Source: Enterobacter sp. R4-368 (GTDB lineage: Bacteria; Pseudomonadota; Gammaproteobacteria; Enterobacterales; Enterobacteriaceae). From it: 64,000 nt of DNA. Below, piece by piece: positions 22,859 to 36,405 of the stretch. Position 1 is the first letter of the stretch. Every line of letters starts with the position of its first letter. Position numbers and translations under genes: made by a program. A model generated the notes under the pieces. The model did not search any database and was not told where the DNA came from. It was given only the letters and a program-made list of their open reading frames with translations. The DNA lies in the NCBI RefSeq assembly GCF_000410515.1, contig NC_021500.1:2480001-2544000 (forward strand). The letters are read 5' to 3'.

Positions 22859-23782
22859 ATGGAACGACTAAAACGCATGTCGGTGTTTGCCAAAGTGGTG
22901 GAATTAGGTTCGTTTACCGCCGCTGCCCGACAGCTACAAATGAGTGTTTCCTCCATCAGCCAGACCGTCGCCAAACTTGAAGATGAGTTGCAGGTAAAGC
23001 TGCTAAACCGCAGCACGCGCAGTCTGGGCCTCACCGAAGCGGGGAAGATTTACTATCAGGGTTGCCGCCGGATGCTGCATGAAGTGCAGGATGTTCACGA
23101 GCAGCTTTACGCCTTTAACAACACCCCCATCGGTACGCTGCGTATCGGCAGTTCTTCAACCATGGCGCAAAATGTGCTGGCAAAAATGACCGCCGACATG
23201 CTCAAAGAGCATCCGGGTTTGTCGGTAAATCTCGTCACGGGGATCCCGGCCCCGGATCTTATCGCTGACGGTCTGGATCTGGTGATCCGCGTCGGCGCAT
23301 TGCAAGATTCCAGCCTCTTCTCCCGCCGCCTTGGGGCGATGCCAATGGTGGTTTGCGCGGCAAAAAGTTACCTCGCCCAGTACGGCATTCCTGAAAAGCC
23401 AGCGGATATGGTTAACCACTCATGGCTGGAATACAGCGTGCGTCCGGATAACGAATTTGAGCTGGTGGCACCAGAAGGGATCGCCACGCGATTGATTCCA
23501 CAAGGGCGTTTTGTCACTAACGATCCGATGACGCTCACGCGCTGGCTGACGGCAGGCGCCGGGATCGCATTCGTGCCGTTAATGTGGGTGATCGACGAGA
23601 TCAACAGCGGTCAACTTGAGATCCTGCTGCCGCGCTACCAGTCGGATCCGCGCCCGGTTTATGCGCTCTATACCGAAAAAGATAAGCTGCCGCTAAAAGT
23701 GCAGGTGTGTATTAACTATCTGACGGATTACTTTATTGAAGTGGCGAAGGTGTATCAGGGAATGCAGGGACGCAGCGTGTGA
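22859..23782 (+). CDS. aaeR: LysR-type regulator AaeR
   Basis: AaeR, 307 residues, is a LysR-family regulator of aaeXAB, responding to aromatic acids. The winged helix-turn-helix is about residues 1-60 (GSFTAAARQLQMSVSSISQT), followed by a linker helix and a periplasmic-binding-like effector domain. It is divergent from aaeX, as regulators of this family usually are from their targets. The ribosome site is weak. Confidence 0.95.
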   Translation: MERLKRMSVFAKVVELGSFTAAARQLQMSVSSISQTVAKLEDELQVKLLNRSTRSLGLTEAGKIYYQGCRRMLHEVQDVHEQLYAFNNTPIGTLRIGSSSTMAQNVLAKMTADMLKEHPGLSVNLVTGIPAPDLIADGLDLVIRVGALQDSSLFSRRLGAMPMVVCAAKSYLAQYGIPEKPADMVNHSWLEYSVRPDNEFELVAPEGIATRLIPQGRFVTNDPMTLTRWLTAGAGIAFVPLMWVIDEINSGQLEILLPRYQSDPRPVYALYTEKDKLPLKVQVCINYLTDYFIEVAKVYQGMQGRSV

Positions 23783-23788
23783 GAGAGT

Positions 23789-23812
23789 CACCCTCTTCGT
23801 GCGAAGAGGGTG
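23789..23812. terminator. hairpin between aaeR and tldD
   Basis: CACCCTCTTCG and CGAAGAGGGTG are perfect inverted repeats only 2 bases apart, between convergent genes. Neither side has a T-tract, so it may end transcripts weakly in both directions. Confidence 0.5.
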
Positions 23813-23821
23813 GGAAGAGCG

Positions 23822-25345
<1,524 letters not shown>

Positions 25346-25350
25346 TCAAA

Positions 25351-28300
25351 TCATTGCTTTTTGTCCGTACGCGGCTGGCGCAGGACTTCGTTGATTTGCG
25401 GCTGATCGACCGGGCCGGTAATGCGGTAGCGCAGAATCGAGACTTTGTTCCACAGAGGCCCCAGCACTTTGCTGGCGGCAAACACCGCCGCACCGACAAT
25501 CGGGTTAACGGCAAAGGCCGCCGCCACACCGACAGTCGCGGAAATTTCTGGCGCAACCACCGCTTCCATATCCAGCTCGCGGCGCACCAAATTCACCGAG
25601 CCTTTCATGGCGATATCCGCTTCCAGGCCGTCCACCAGCGTATCGTCGGTATGCAGCACACCATCTTTGATCCACGCCGTGCTACGAATGGAATCAAACC
25701 AGAACCCCTCGCTGCTGAAGGTATCGCTGAAATCAAAACGCAATTTACGCCACAGCGAGTCGACGCTGAACAGGCGCAGCAACTGCCCGGCATGGCCGGT
25801 GCTGATATCGGTAATTTTGCCTTTGCCAAGACGCGTACGCAGGATGCCATTGAGCGACTCCTCCTGCGGTTGCCACGGAGTGCTGCGCCAGTGCAGGTCA
25901 TAATTAATATCAAACGACGAATCACGCACCGGTGTCGGTATGCCAAAGAAGCCCATCGCAGAATCAATTTTCTCGCCGCGCAGCACGCCTTTCAGTGAAG
26001 TACGCTCCGCGCCTTCACGGTTGACCCATTCACCGTCGGCGGTGAGCCGCGCAGTGCCGCTGTCCACCAGGCCGTTCGCTAGCGTCAGCGTATCGCCCTG
26101 AATGGCGAAATCGCCATCGATGCGACCATATTTTTGCCCCCACAGCCAGCACTCTGCGCAACGCAGTTGCAGATCCGGCCAGCCGGTAAAATCGATCCGA
26201 GTCTGACCGCGCAACAGCGTTGAAGGGGAAGAGATGTCATCATCATTCGGTGCCGTGTTCGACGGGTTGTAGTAGAGGTAGCGGATCGCGGCCTGCCACG
26301 GCGCATTATCATGGATCGTCAATGTACCGCTGATTTCGCGCCCCTGCGCTTCAATGGTCGAACCCGAATCTTGCGGCTGCGAAACAATGCTGAGGTTATT
26401 CCACTGCTGCCCGCCCAGCGTCAGGGCTGGCGTACGCAGCGTAATGCTCTGCGGGAAGGTGGTTGCACTGCTGACATTATTTGCCACGCCCTGCCTGAAC
26501 AGACCCAGCCACTGCGCGCCGTTCATTGCTGGCAAGTTGAGTTCAAGCCCGGCCTGATCCGGCAGCGGTGGTAGCGTACGGCTGTCTGAGGTCCAGATCC
26601 CGCGATCGAGCGTCAGCTTATTATTCAGCAACCAGCGGCTGTTAAAATGGTTGTTACCACCAGCATTACCGGTTAAATCGAAACTGTGCAGGTTCCCTTC
26701 TACCTTTACCTTCAGCGGCAACGCTTTGCCTGCGGGTTTATCCAGCGGCGGCGGTAACGTGCTGGCAAGGCTGCCCAGATCGCCGTCAATATTGACCTTG
26801 TAAGTAGTGCCGCCACGGTGCGGCAACTCTACGCCGACATCGCCTTTCCATGCGATGCTGCCGCGCAGCGCATCATTAAGTTGTGGGGGTAAAACGCCGG
26901 TTTTTGCCGGTTGCCAGTTTCCGTTGAGATTCACCGCCACCTGATAGGCTTTATCCCCTTCGGTGGTGGAGAAATCGAGGTTCACCGGTTGGTTAAACCA
27001 GGTTGCCTGTAGTGGTTCGCTTTTCAGCGTACCGTTCTCGAAACTGAATTTGCCGCTGAGGTTCTTCAGTGTGCTGTTAAGCGGCTTGATAAACAGGCTG
27101 TTGTTGTTCAGCGCCACGTCACCTTTGGCGACGGTCTGCTCGCCGTCCAGCGGGATATCAAGATGTAAGCGAGCGCTTACATCACCATCGATTTGCAGCT
27201 CATCCAGCGCACTACCCAGCGTATCGTGCAGCGGCGTCTCTTTGAAATAGGGCCCAACGGCTTTGCCCGACCCGTTAATGTCGGCATCAATCAACAGCTT
27301 CTCTTTGACGTAATCCGGGATGTTGGCAGTCAGGTTGCTGGCCGTTACACCACCCAGCGCCACTTGACTACTTTTCATCCACAAGCCGTCATTGAGGAAG
27401 TCGAGATCGATATCGAGGTTTTGCAGCGCCGGCCAGTCAGGCTGGAAAGCAAAAGTCGCGTTGCGCAGCGGCACCGCAACTTCAAACTGGCCTTCATTGT
27501 GCTTAAACGGGAAGAGCTTAGGATTACCGCCAAACAGCAGCGTGGCATCTTGCGTCTGCCCGCCTTTGATCGACGAGCTCAGATACGCTACCAGCTCTTT
27601 ACCCATCAAATTTTCCGGGAAGTAGCGCCAGGCTTGCCCGGCATCTGTCACATTGATGCCAGCCAGGATACCTAACCAGGGCTCATCACCTTGCAGCTGG
27701 AGATAGCGGAAATCACCGCGTGCGCGCAGGGCATTAGCCTGAACGTCGATATTGCGCCCATCCAACTGGAAGCCGTGTTCGTTATTCTGCCAGTTCAGCG
27801 TGGCAACGCCTTTTTCAATCTCCAGCGGTTCGGGGAATACCGTCTTATACGGCATCTTCGCCTGCGCGATATCAGCGGTTAAGCGCCCGTTTTCCAGGCT
27901 GCCGGCAAGCGTTCCACTGAGATGTTCAACACCGGGCAGCAGTTCCCACTGTTGCCAGGCAATATCCTGCCACTGCGCGTGGAAGCGCGTTTTTTCTGTC
28001 ACCTGCAAAGGGATATCCAGCGCCAGCTGCTCCAGCTTGCCGCGAGGCTGCATGGTATGCCAGATGTCATACAGTTCCGGTGAGATTTTCTGCGCAATCG
28101 GCAGTAGCCCCTCTAAGCCACTGAGCTCAAGGTTACTGGCACGTACGCGCAATTCATCGCTGCGCACGCTGCTGGTATCGCCCACTTCCTGTGCCGGAAC
28201 CCAGGCAAAACTCAGCGCGCCCTGCGGCCAGGGGTGATCATCAATTGCGATACGCGTTACTGGTACATCAAACTGCCAGCCCTGCTGCTGACGAGAGACA

Positions 28301-29160
28301 TGGGCGGTAAGATTATCCACCGTCATGCGGTGCTGCGTATTATTGCCCTGCCAGCTGGCACCGCCTTTTTTCAGCCATACGTCGCCGCTTTCCACCACGC
28401 CTTTGCTTAATGTCATCCAACCTTCAAGGCTGAAGCGCGCGGTATCCAGCGCGACCTTATCCTGCATCCATTTGGCGAGCCAGGGTTTGACATCAATGTC
28501 GTCCGCCTGCAACCACACGCGGCCATTATTCAACAGCCCGTTGTCGTCGCGTAGATCCATGCGTACCTGCATAATGCCGTGCTGGCCGGTGAGACTCGAA
28601 AGGCTGACTTGCCCTTCCGCACGGTGACGATCGTTGCCGTTAAGCCAGGTAAGTTGCGGGATCGCCAGCTCAGCGCGCTGTCCGGAAAGCGTTAAGAAGC
28701 TGATGCGGCTGTCGCGCAGATCAAAGTGATCGAACTGGCGTAAAAACAGATCGCTGATGCGATCCGTGGTGATAGGTTCGCCGGTGTCATTGCGCTGTAG
28801 CGGGGTATTGCTATGTGCGACCAGTTGATAAAAGGTGAGATTGCGAAACTGCCAGCGCATGTGTAGCAGGCTTTGCCAGACATCCAGCGCCAGCGTCACG
28901 CGTTTGACCGACAGCTCGCCGCCATCGGGCAGCGTCGCGTTAATATCGCGCACATCCAGTTCAGGGCCGAAATTTTCCCAGCGCGCCTGTATCTGGCTGG
29001 CCGAGACAGGAACGCCGGTTTGTGCGGTGATACGCGCCAGAATGGGCTCGCGCCAGCTATCCAGATGGGGCAGGACAAGGCGCAGCCCACTTACCAGCAG
29101 CGCCGCGATAACAATCAGCGTCGCGCCTGTAAGCAGCAATATCCCCGGCAGTCGCCTCAC
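25351..29160 (-). CDS. yhdP: YhdP, AsmA-like phospholipid transport protein
   Basis: YhdP, 1269 residues, is an AsmA-like protein that, with TamB and YdbH, carries phospholipids from inner to outer membrane in E. coli. An N-terminal membrane helix (about 5-28) anchors a long periplasmic beta-rich groove, and the C-terminal part has conserved DUF3971/AsmA segments, including GILRTRLGKGKITDIS. The chosen start is GTG 29158-29160 because an AAGGAG site lies 8 bases before it and VRRLPGILLL aligns with the E. coli N-terminus; an in-frame TTG at 29181 lacks this. Confidence 0.95.
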   Translation of the reverse strand: MRRLPGILLLTGATLIVIAALLVSGLRLVLPHLDSWREPILARITAQTGVPVSASQIQARWENFGPELDVRDINATLPDGGELSVKRVTLALDVWQSLLHMRWQFRNLTFYQLVAHSNTPLQRNDTGEPITTDRISDLFLRQFDHFDLRDSRISFLTLSGQRAELAIPQLTWLNGNDRHRAEGQVSLSSLTGQHGIMQVRMDLRDDNGLLNNGRVWLQADDIDVKPWLAKWMQDKVALDTARFSLEGWMTLSKGVVESGDVWLKKGGASWQGNNTQHRMTVDNLTAHVSRQQQGWQFDVPVTRIAIDDHPWPQGALSFAWVPAQEVGDTSSVRSDELRVRASNLELSGLEGLLPIAQKISPELYDIWHTMQPRGKLEQLALDIPLQVTEKTRFHAQWQDIAWQQWELLPGVEHLSGTLAGSLENGRLTADIAQAKMPYKTVFPEPLEIEKGVATLNWQNNEHGFQLDGRNIDVQANALRARGDFRYLQLQGDEPWLGILAGINVTDAGQAWRYFPENLMGKELVAYLSSSIKGGQTQDATLLFGGNPKLFPFKHNEGQFEVAVPLRNATFAFQPDWPALQNLDIDLDFLNDGLWMKSSQVALGGVTASNLTANIPDYVKEKLLIDADINGSGKAVGPYFKETPLHDTLGSALDELQIDGDVSARLHLDIPLDGEQTVAKGDVALNNNSLFIKPLNSTLKNLSGKFSFENGTLKSEPLQATWFNQPVNLDFSTTEGDKAYQVAVNLNGNWQPAKTGVLPPQLNDALRGSIAWKGDVGVELPHRGGTTYKVNIDGDLGSLASTLPPPLDKPAGKALPLKVKVEGNLHSFDLTGNAGGNNHFNSRWLLNNKLTLDRGIWTSDSRTLPPLPDQAGLELNLPAMNGAQWLGLFRQGVANNVSSATTFPQSITLRTPALTLGGQQWNNLSIVSQPQDSGSTIEAQGREISGTLTIHDNAPWQAAIRYLYYNPSNTAPNDDDISSPSTLLRGQTRIDFTGWPDLQLRCAECWLWGQKYGRIDGDFAIQGDTLTLANGLVDSGTARLTADGEWVNREGAERTSLKGVLRGEKIDSAMGFFGIPTPVRDSSFDINYDLHWRSTPWQPQEESLNGILRTRLGKGKITDISTGHAGQLLRLFSVDSLWRKLRFDFSDTFSSEGFWFDSIRSTAWIKDGVLHTDDTLVDGLEADIAMKGSVNLVRRELDMEAVVAPEISATVGVAAAFAVNPIVGAAVFAASKVLGPLWNKVSILRYRITGPVDQPQINEVLRQPRTDKKQ

Positions 29161-29215
29161 GCCTCTCTCCTTGTCAACCAAACCCAGACCCGCTCATGTC
29201 GCAGCACGCTACGAA

Positions 29216-30685
29216 TTACATCATTACTACGTCAAACTGCTCCTGATTATAGAGCGGCTCGATTTGCACTTTTACCTGCTTGCCAACGAAGATTTCCACC
29301 TCCGCCAGCGCGTGCGATTCTTCACCTTTCAGCGCTTCCGCCACCGCCGGGGAAGCGTAAACCAGGAAACGATCGGAATCATAAGCATGATGCACACGAA
29401 CGATCTCGCGCATGATTTCATAGCACACGGTTTCCACCGTTTTAACGGTGCCGCGGCCATGACAGGTGGGGCATTCATTGCAGAGGACATGTTCCACGCT
29501 TTCGCGCGTGCGTTTACGCGTCATTTCGACCAGACCAAGCTGGGAGAAACCATTAATGCTGGTTTTAACCCGATCTTTGCTCAGCGCCTGCTCCAGCGAG
29601 TGCAACACGCGACGGCGATGATCGTCATTATTCATATCGATAAAATCGATGATGATAATGCCGCCCAGATTGCGTAAGCGCAGCTGGCGGGCAATGGCCT
29701 GCGTGGCTTCAATGTTGGTGTTGAAGATGGTGTCGTCAAGATTGCGATGGCCGACAAACGCACCGGTGTTGATATCAACGGTGGTCATCGCTTCGGTTTG
29801 ATCGATGATCAGATAGCCGCCCGATTTCAGTTCCACTTTGCGCTCCAGCGCGCGCTGAATTTCATTCTCCACATCGTAAAGATCGAAAATCGGCTGGCGG
29901 CCGCTGTAGTGTTCGAGCTTGCTGGTCATCTCAGGGATGTATTCCGCCGTGAACTCCAGCAGCGCTTCAAACGTCAGACGCGAATCCACACGGATACGAT
30001 CCAGATGAGCGTCGGCGAAATCGCGCAGCACGCGCTGCGCCAGCGCCAGTTCACCGTACAGTTTGCAGCGGCTTTGTTGGCGCTTTTTACGCTCCATCAC
30101 CTTCGTCCAGACGCGCTTCAGGTACGCCGCATCGGAGGCGAGATCCTCTTCGCACACGCCTTCAGCCGCAGTACGGATAATAAAACCGCCCTGCTCATCG
30201 CAATACGCCGCAACGACCTGCTTAAGGCGTTCACGCTCGGCTTCACTCTCAATACGCTGGGAAACACCGACATGCGAAGCGCCCGGCATAAAGACCAGGT
30301 AACGGGATGGCAGTGTGATATCCGTGGTCAGGCGCGCACCTTTAGTACCCAGCGGATCTTTTACCACCTGCACCATTAAGTCCTGCCCCTGGCGGACCAG
30401 TTCGGAGATGTCGCGCACGGTGAAGTTTTTCTGCTCTTCCCCGGCAACGCATTCGGTGTGCGGCATAATGTCGGAGGCGTGCAGGAACGCTGCCTTTTCC
30501 AGACCAATATCTACAAAAGCCGCCTGCATGCCCGGCAGAACCCGGCTGACCCGACCTTTGTAGATATTGCCTACTATCCCGCGCCGTGCTTCGCGCTCGA
30601 TGTGAATTTCCTGCAGGATGCCGCCGTCAATATAAGCGACGCGTGTTTCCGATGGAGTAACGTTGACCAACAATTCAGCCGTCAT
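29216..30685 (-). CDS. rng: Ribonuclease G
   Basis: RNase G, 489 residues, is an endoribonuclease that matures the 16S rRNA 5' end and degrades some mRNAs. An S1 RNA-binding domain is about residues 35-125, VDINTGAF and IIDFIDM carry the metal-binding aspartates, and CPTCHGRG is the zinc-link. It overlaps the end of yhdE by 11 bases and follows it in the mre-rng run. Confidence 0.97.
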   Translation of the reverse strand: MTAELLVNVTPSETRVAYIDGGILQEIHIEREARRGIVGNIYKGRVSRVLPGMQAAFVDIGLEKAAFLHASDIMPHTECVAGEEQKNFTVRDISELVRQGQDLMVQVVKDPLGTKGARLTTDITLPSRYLVFMPGASHVGVSQRIESEAERERLKQVVAAYCDEQGGFIIRTAAEGVCEEDLASDAAYLKRVWTKVMERKKRQQSRCKLYGELALAQRVLRDFADAHLDRIRVDSRLTFEALLEFTAEYIPEMTSKLEHYSGRQPIFDLYDVENEIQRALERKVELKSGGYLIIDQTEAMTTVDINTGAFVGHRNLDDTIFNTNIEATQAIARQLRLRNLGGIIIIDFIDMNNDDHRRRVLHSLEQALSKDRVKTSINGFSQLGLVEMTRKRTRESVEHVLCNECPTCHGRGTVKTVETVCYEIMREIVRVHHAYDSDRFLVYASPAVAEALKGEESHALAEVEIFVGKQVKVQIEPLYNQEQFDVVMM

Positions 30686-31268
30686 GATTATCTTTTCCCT
30701 CGCGCAGTGCGTTAAAATTGCTCAGCAATTCCCAGGTTTCCACCAGCGGTAAACCCACAACGGCATGATAACTACCGTTTATTTTTCTCACGAAACAGCC
30801 ACCCAGCCCCTGAATGCCATAAGCACCGGCTTTATCCAGCGGTTCCCCGCTGGCGACGTAATCGGCGATATCCTTTTCCGATAACACTCTGAAAGTCACT
30901 TCTGTTTCCACCAGACAATCAAGCACATGCTGGCTATCTGCCAACGCAACCGCCGTCATCACCTGATGTGTTTGCCCGGAAAGCTGGCGCAACATACTGG
31001 CAGCATGCGAGGAGTCTTTTGGTTTTTCAAGCACTTCACCATTAAATATGACGATTGTGTCCGCGCCCAGCACAGGCAGATCGCTTGTGGCCATCGCCAC
31101 ACCGGCCTGCGCTTTTTCGCGCGCGAGGCGTAACACATACTGGCGGGCGCTCTCCTGCGCCTGACGCTGTTCCTCAATACCCGGAACAATACGCGTGAAA
31201 GTGACGCCCAGTTGGGTGAGCAACTCCTGGCGACGAGGAGAACCGGAAGCAAGCCAGATATCAGTCAT
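30675..31268 (-). CDS. yhdE: dTTP/UTP pyrophosphatase YhdE (Maf family)
   Basis: This 197-residue Maf-family nucleotide pyrophosphatase hydrolyses dTTP, UTP and modified pyrimidine nucleotides. [10 protein letters not shown] is the phosphate loop and GADTIV holds the catalytic Asp. The start MTDIWLASG is preferred over an upstream in-frame ATG (7 codons earlier) by alignment with E. coli. It lies between mreD and rng. Confidence 0.95.
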   Translation of the reverse strand: MTDIWLASGSPRRQELLTQLGVTFTRIVPGIEEQRQAQESARQYVLRLAREKAQAGVAMATSDLPVLGADTIVIFNGEVLEKPKDSSHAASMLRQLSGQTHQVMTAVALADSQHVLDCLVETEVTFRVLSEKDIADYVASGEPLDKAGAYGIQGLGGCFVRKINGSYHAVVGLPLVETWELLSNFNALREGKDNHDG

Positions 31269-31275
31269 AAACGCC

Positions 31276-31764
31276 TTATTGCACCGCAAACTGCTGGCGG
31301 ATCTTACGCATTAACAGGAAGAGCCACGGCCATAGCACGCCATTGACCAGGCTGCTCCAGAAAATTTCTGGTTTAAACGAAACATTAATAACCAGAAACT
31401 CCGCCCAGAAGACAATAACTTCTGTCGCCAGCGACAACAGCATCACCACCAGCGCCTGTTGCCAGAGCGCCAGATTACGGAACAACTGGAATTTCAGTGC
31501 GACCAGATAGGCGACAATGCTTAACGAAAGCGCGCGTACACCGAGGGTGGATCCGCTAATCAGATCCAGTATGGCACCCATCGCGAAACCCGTGCCAACA
31601 TTTACGCGGTGCGGCAGCGCGAGGATCCAGTAAAGCAAAATGAGCAATACCCAGTTTGGCCGGTAGACAATGATGTCATCCGGCCAGGGCATGATTTGAA
31701 GCAACAGTGCAATTAAAAACGAGAGCCAGATAACCCAGCGCCCCTGGCTACGGTAACTTGCCAC
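31276..31764 (-). CDS. mreD: Rod-shape protein MreD
   Basis: MreD, 162 residues, is an integral membrane protein of the elongasome with about five hydrophobic helices. It starts with GTG overlapping the mreC stop by one base (TAGTG), showing translational coupling. [21 protein letters not shown] is broken here only for length; the [13 protein letters not shown] core is conserved. Confidence 0.95.
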   Translation of the reverse strand: MASYRSQGRWVIWLSFLIALLLQIMPWPDDIIVYRPNWVLLILLYWILALPHRVNVGTGFAMGAILDLISGSTLGVRALSLSIVAYLVALKFQLFRNLALWQQALVVMLLSLATEVIVFWAEFLVINVSFKPEIFWSSLVNGVLWPWLFLLMRKIRQQFAVQ

Positions 31765-32762
31765 TATTGCCCTCCCGGAGAGACTTGCGGCGGCGGCTGC
31801 GTAATGCCAGTCGCCGGAGCGGGCATTGGCGCAGGCGGACCCATCGCATCAGGAGAAGGAAGTACCTGCGGCATCATCTGCAGCAGACGTTCGTTCGCCA
31901 CACGATGCACATCTTCCGGTGTTCTTGGGTTAGTACCGTTACGATCCGCGCCCCACAGCAACAACAGATAACGCAAACGTTGCAGGCCTGCGGTTGGACG
32001 CGCCTGAATCACGGTATAAGCACGCTGGGTATCCAGCTTAACCGACGAGACCACCGCAACCGGATACCCTTCCGGGAAACGCCCGCCCAGACCTGATGTC
32101 ACCAGCACATCGCCAACACGAATATCCGTATTCGCCGGTAAATGTTCGAGTTGCAGATCGTCTGTGCAGCCGTTACCGGCGGCAATCACGCGGATATCGT
32201 TACGCAGCACCTGAATCGGCAGCGCATGAGTGGCATCGCAAATCAACAGGACGCGGCTGGTCAGTTTCGCTACCGCCACTACCTGGCCGACAACACCTTT
32301 ATCGCTGATCACCGGCTGGCCTTCGTACACCCCGTTCGCACTGCCTTTGTCGATAACCACCTGGTCGCTGTAAGGATCGTTAACCGTCGAGATCACCTGG
32401 GTCACCATTTTCTGCTCATCCTGACGCAGCGGAGAGCCCAGCAGTTCACGCAGGCGCGCGTTCTCCTGCTTGTACTGCCCTAACATCAGCAGTTCACTGT
32501 TTTTTAGCAGCAGTTCCTGACGTAATGCCCGGTTTTCAAGCTCAAGCTGGTCGCGCGAAGCCAACGTCTGGGAAACGTTATCTAATAATTCGCGGGGACC
32601 ATTGGAAATAAAATAGAAAGGACTGACGGCAGTATCCATGTACGTTCTGATTTGACTGAACGTACCGAGGCGGCTGTCGGCAATAATGACTCCGAGCGCC
32701 ACCACAACCGCCAGGAAAAGGCGAATCTGCAGTGACGGGCCACGGCTAAAAATTGGCTTCAT
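31764..32762 (-). CDS. mreC: Rod-shape protein MreC
   Basis: MreC, 332 residues, spans the membrane once (about residues 12-28) and organises cell-wall synthesis enzymes along MreB. A coiled coil (about 68-105) and a beta-domain follow. The C-terminal tail is Pro-rich and ends earlier than the 367 residues of E. coli MreC; the tail is variable. It follows mreB in the operon. Confidence 0.95.
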   Translation of the reverse strand: MKPIFSRGPSLQIRLFLAVVVALGVIIADSRLGTFSQIRTYMDTAVSPFYFISNGPRELLDNVSQTLASRDQLELENRALRQELLLKNSELLMLGQYKQENARLRELLGSPLRQDEQKMVTQVISTVNDPYSDQVVIDKGSANGVYEGQPVISDKGVVGQVVAVAKLTSRVLLICDATHALPIQVLRNDIRVIAAGNGCTDDLQLEHLPANTDIRVGDVLVTSGLGGRFPEGYPVAVVSSVKLDTQRAYTVIQARPTAGLQRLRYLLLLWGADRNGTNPRTPEDVHRVANERLLQMMPQVLPSPDAMGPPAPMPAPATGITQPPPQVSPGGQ

Positions 32763-32826
32763 AGGCTTTGCGTATTCTCAGGCCAGACAGATGCGAAGCG
32801 ACTATCCGCTTCGCATCTGACGCGGA

Positions 32827-34175
<1,349 letters not shown>

Positions 34176-36113
34176 TCAAACCGAGTATCTTTGCGAATAT
34201 TTTTTCACATTGGTATCGAGCGGTTGGGAAGCCGCGATAAAATCGCCCTGCCCACCCGCAACACCCCGTTCTACCAGCGTCTGCCATTCGCCACGAGAGC
34301 GAACACCGGTCGCGAAAACTCGCGTTCGCGTGCCTTTGCACGCTTCCACGAGGCTCTGCACCAGAAGCTGGTTTTCGGTGCGCTTTTCAATGTTCCTGAC
34401 CAGCCCCGGATGCAGCTTTAATAATTCAACATCCAACGCTTTAATCCAACTGGTGCTCACCAACGTCAGACCCGCCTGATTTACCACCACGCGGGCGCCT
34501 AATGCGTTGATTAAACGCACCACCGACTGTAACCGGCTGATATGTTGACAAACATCCGCCTCAGCAAGTTCAAAAATAATCCGTTTACGTTGAGATTTTT
34601 CGCACTGCATTAATATATCGCGTAGCCAGCGTTGAAAACGGGGACGGATCAATGATTCCACTGTTATTTGCATGGCGAGGTTTTCTTCCGGCCAAAAACC
34701 CATAAACGGAATCAGCCGCGTCACCTGCAGGCGGTCATACTCTTCAGCCAGACCAAACTGCTGCACCATGGGCATATACTCTTCGGCAATCACTTCTTGT
34801 TCGCCGTCGAAAATGCGGCACATCAGCTCGCGGTGATGAACCTGGCCATCACGGTTGATCGCCGGTTTCTGATACACGCGCGGCCCGCCGCGGCTCAGCA
34901 TCTGCTCAATCAGCGTCCGCCAGCGCACATTTCCACGCCCTTGCTCCGGCAATGTGTCGTCGTACACTGACCAGCTGTTTCCGCCCTGCAACACCGCGTT
35001 GCGCGCTGCAGCTTCGGCATGCTCCATGACTTGCACACCGGCTTGCCCGCTACGCCAGGCACAAATACCAATGTGCATAATGTCTTCGCGGGTCAGCGCT
35101 TTATTTGGGGGTAACCCGTCCACTGCTTTCAGGATCTGCCCGGCGATGCTCTCCGCTTCCTTTAATGTGCGGTGCGGCAGCAGTACGGCGAAGTCGCTGC
35201 GATGGTAGCGAGCCAGTAACGCGCCGGGATAACGCATAATAAAGGTAGAAAGCAGGTTAATGAGGGTAAAGAGATACTCTTCGGTGGTGGTTCCGCCGCT
35301 ATCGCGCAGCAGATCAAAGTCCGGCAAACGGATCATCATCACCACGCCGTGCGAACCCACCTTTTCCTGATCTTCCAGCAGCGTGGCGAGCTGGTTATCA
35401 AAAAACAGACGGTTATTGAGGCCCGTTCGCTTGTCCTGCGCCGCATAGGAGCGGATAAGCGTATCCATGCGGCTACGTTGATCGCTGGCAAACTGGATAT
35501 CGGTCAGCAGCACATCCAGCGCGCTGCTGGTGCGTGATGGCCACTCATAAATGCTGCCGCGAACCTGCGGCCCGCGCTCGCCGTTGAGGATCCGCGTCGC
35601 GCGTGTCTCCAGCAGTTCCTGCCCGGAAAGCTGTCGCCGCAACCAGCGAACGGAGAGAAAGAGGATCACAATCATAAAACCGATCGCCACCGTCAGCGGC
35701 GCGGTGGTTAACAACGAACGAAAGTAGTTCGCCATAGGATCCTGGTAAACCAGCGTGAAGGTGAAACCGGGATTTTTCAGGGAGGGAATATGCAGCTCCC
35801 GATATTGATAGTTGCTGCCCGCCGGGCGATAACTTCCGTTATGCGAATAACTGAGCACCGTGCGCTGGCCTTGCTTAATCTGAATCTCAATAATGTCTAC
35901 CGGCACCATTAATTCATCAAGCTGCGGCAACAACCGGGAAACCGGCGTTGAGATCAAGCGCGTATCAATAATTGCCGCCACCGCTTCCACACGATTGGCA
36001 ACCTTATTTTGAATCGCGTTATAGAAGCTCAGTGAACATCCAATCAGGGTGACGAAAAACGCCAGCCCTGTCAGTAGCGTCACAAAAGCTGAAAATTTCG
36101 TCGTTAATCGCAT
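34176..36113 (-). CDS. csrD: CsrD, regulator of CsrB/CsrC RNA turnover
   Basis: CsrD, 645 residues, targets the small RNAs CsrB and CsrC for RNase E decay and so raises CsrA activity. Two N-terminal membrane segments (about 9-30 and 135-157) flank a periplasmic region. The GGDEF domain is degenerate, reading HRSDF where the catalytic motif should be, and the EAL domain reads ELM, so neither cyclic-di-GMP synthesis nor breakdown is expected. That degeneracy is normal for CsrD. Confidence 0.96.
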   Translation of the reverse strand: MRLTTKFSAFVTLLTGLAFFVTLIGCSLSFYNAIQNKVANRVEAVAAIIDTRLISTPVSRLLPQLDELMVPVDIIEIQIKQGQRTVLSYSHNGSYRPAGSNYQYRELHIPSLKNPGFTFTLVYQDPMANYFRSLLTTAPLTVAIGFMIVILFLSVRWLRRQLSGQELLETRATRILNGERGPQVRGSIYEWPSRTSSALDVLLTDIQFASDQRSRMDTLIRSYAAQDKRTGLNNRLFFDNQLATLLEDQEKVGSHGVVMMIRLPDFDLLRDSGGTTTEEYLFTLINLLSTFIMRYPGALLARYHRSDFAVLLPHRTLKEAESIAGQILKAVDGLPPNKALTREDIMHIGICAWRSGQAGVQVMEHAEAAARNAVLQGGNSWSVYDDTLPEQGRGNVRWRTLIEQMLSRGGPRVYQKPAINRDGQVHHRELMCRIFDGEQEVIAEEYMPMVQQFGLAEEYDRLQVTRLIPFMGFWPEENLAMQITVESLIRPRFQRWLRDILMQCEKSQRKRIIFELAEADVCQHISRLQSVVRLINALGARVVVNQAGLTLVSTSWIKALDVELLKLHPGLVRNIEKRTENQLLVQSLVEACKGTRTRVFATGVRSRGEWQTLVERGVAGGQGDFIAASQPLDTNVKKYSQRYSV

Positions 36114-36405
36114 CCTTGTGTTAACTCCGCTTGTATAAAGAACGAAACGATACCGCTCAGGGTTACGTCATAGAAGTAAGTGCTAACTTTGGTGTCTACC
36201 CGCGTCCCGGGATAGTGTGGAGGCGGCAGGGAAAACTGGCACCGCGTTTCATATCTGCGAGTATAGCCCTCAGAAATTTTTTGCCAACAATCAATAAGCC
36301 TGAAAAATGTCTTAACCTGACTATTTACAATGTTTGGTAACACACTCATGCTCGCGCTCACGCTTCGCTTACACCATGCTTGACGAGAGACTAACGGAGG
36401 ATGTG
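36114..36405. promoter_or_regulatory. csrD-msrP intergenic region
   Basis: This 292-base gap between divergent csrD and msrP contains both promoters. I found no convincing sigma-70 pair. The CGGAGG at 36395-36400 is the msrP ribosome site. Confidence 0.35.

Noticed and set aside
29161..29181. TTG start for yhdP
   Set aside because: The AAGGAG site lies inside this extension and is spaced for the GTG at 29160.
34176..36113. CsrD as an active cyclic-di-GMP enzyme
   Set aside because: The GGDEF motif reads HRSDF and the EAL motif ELM; this is the known inactive CsrD pattern.
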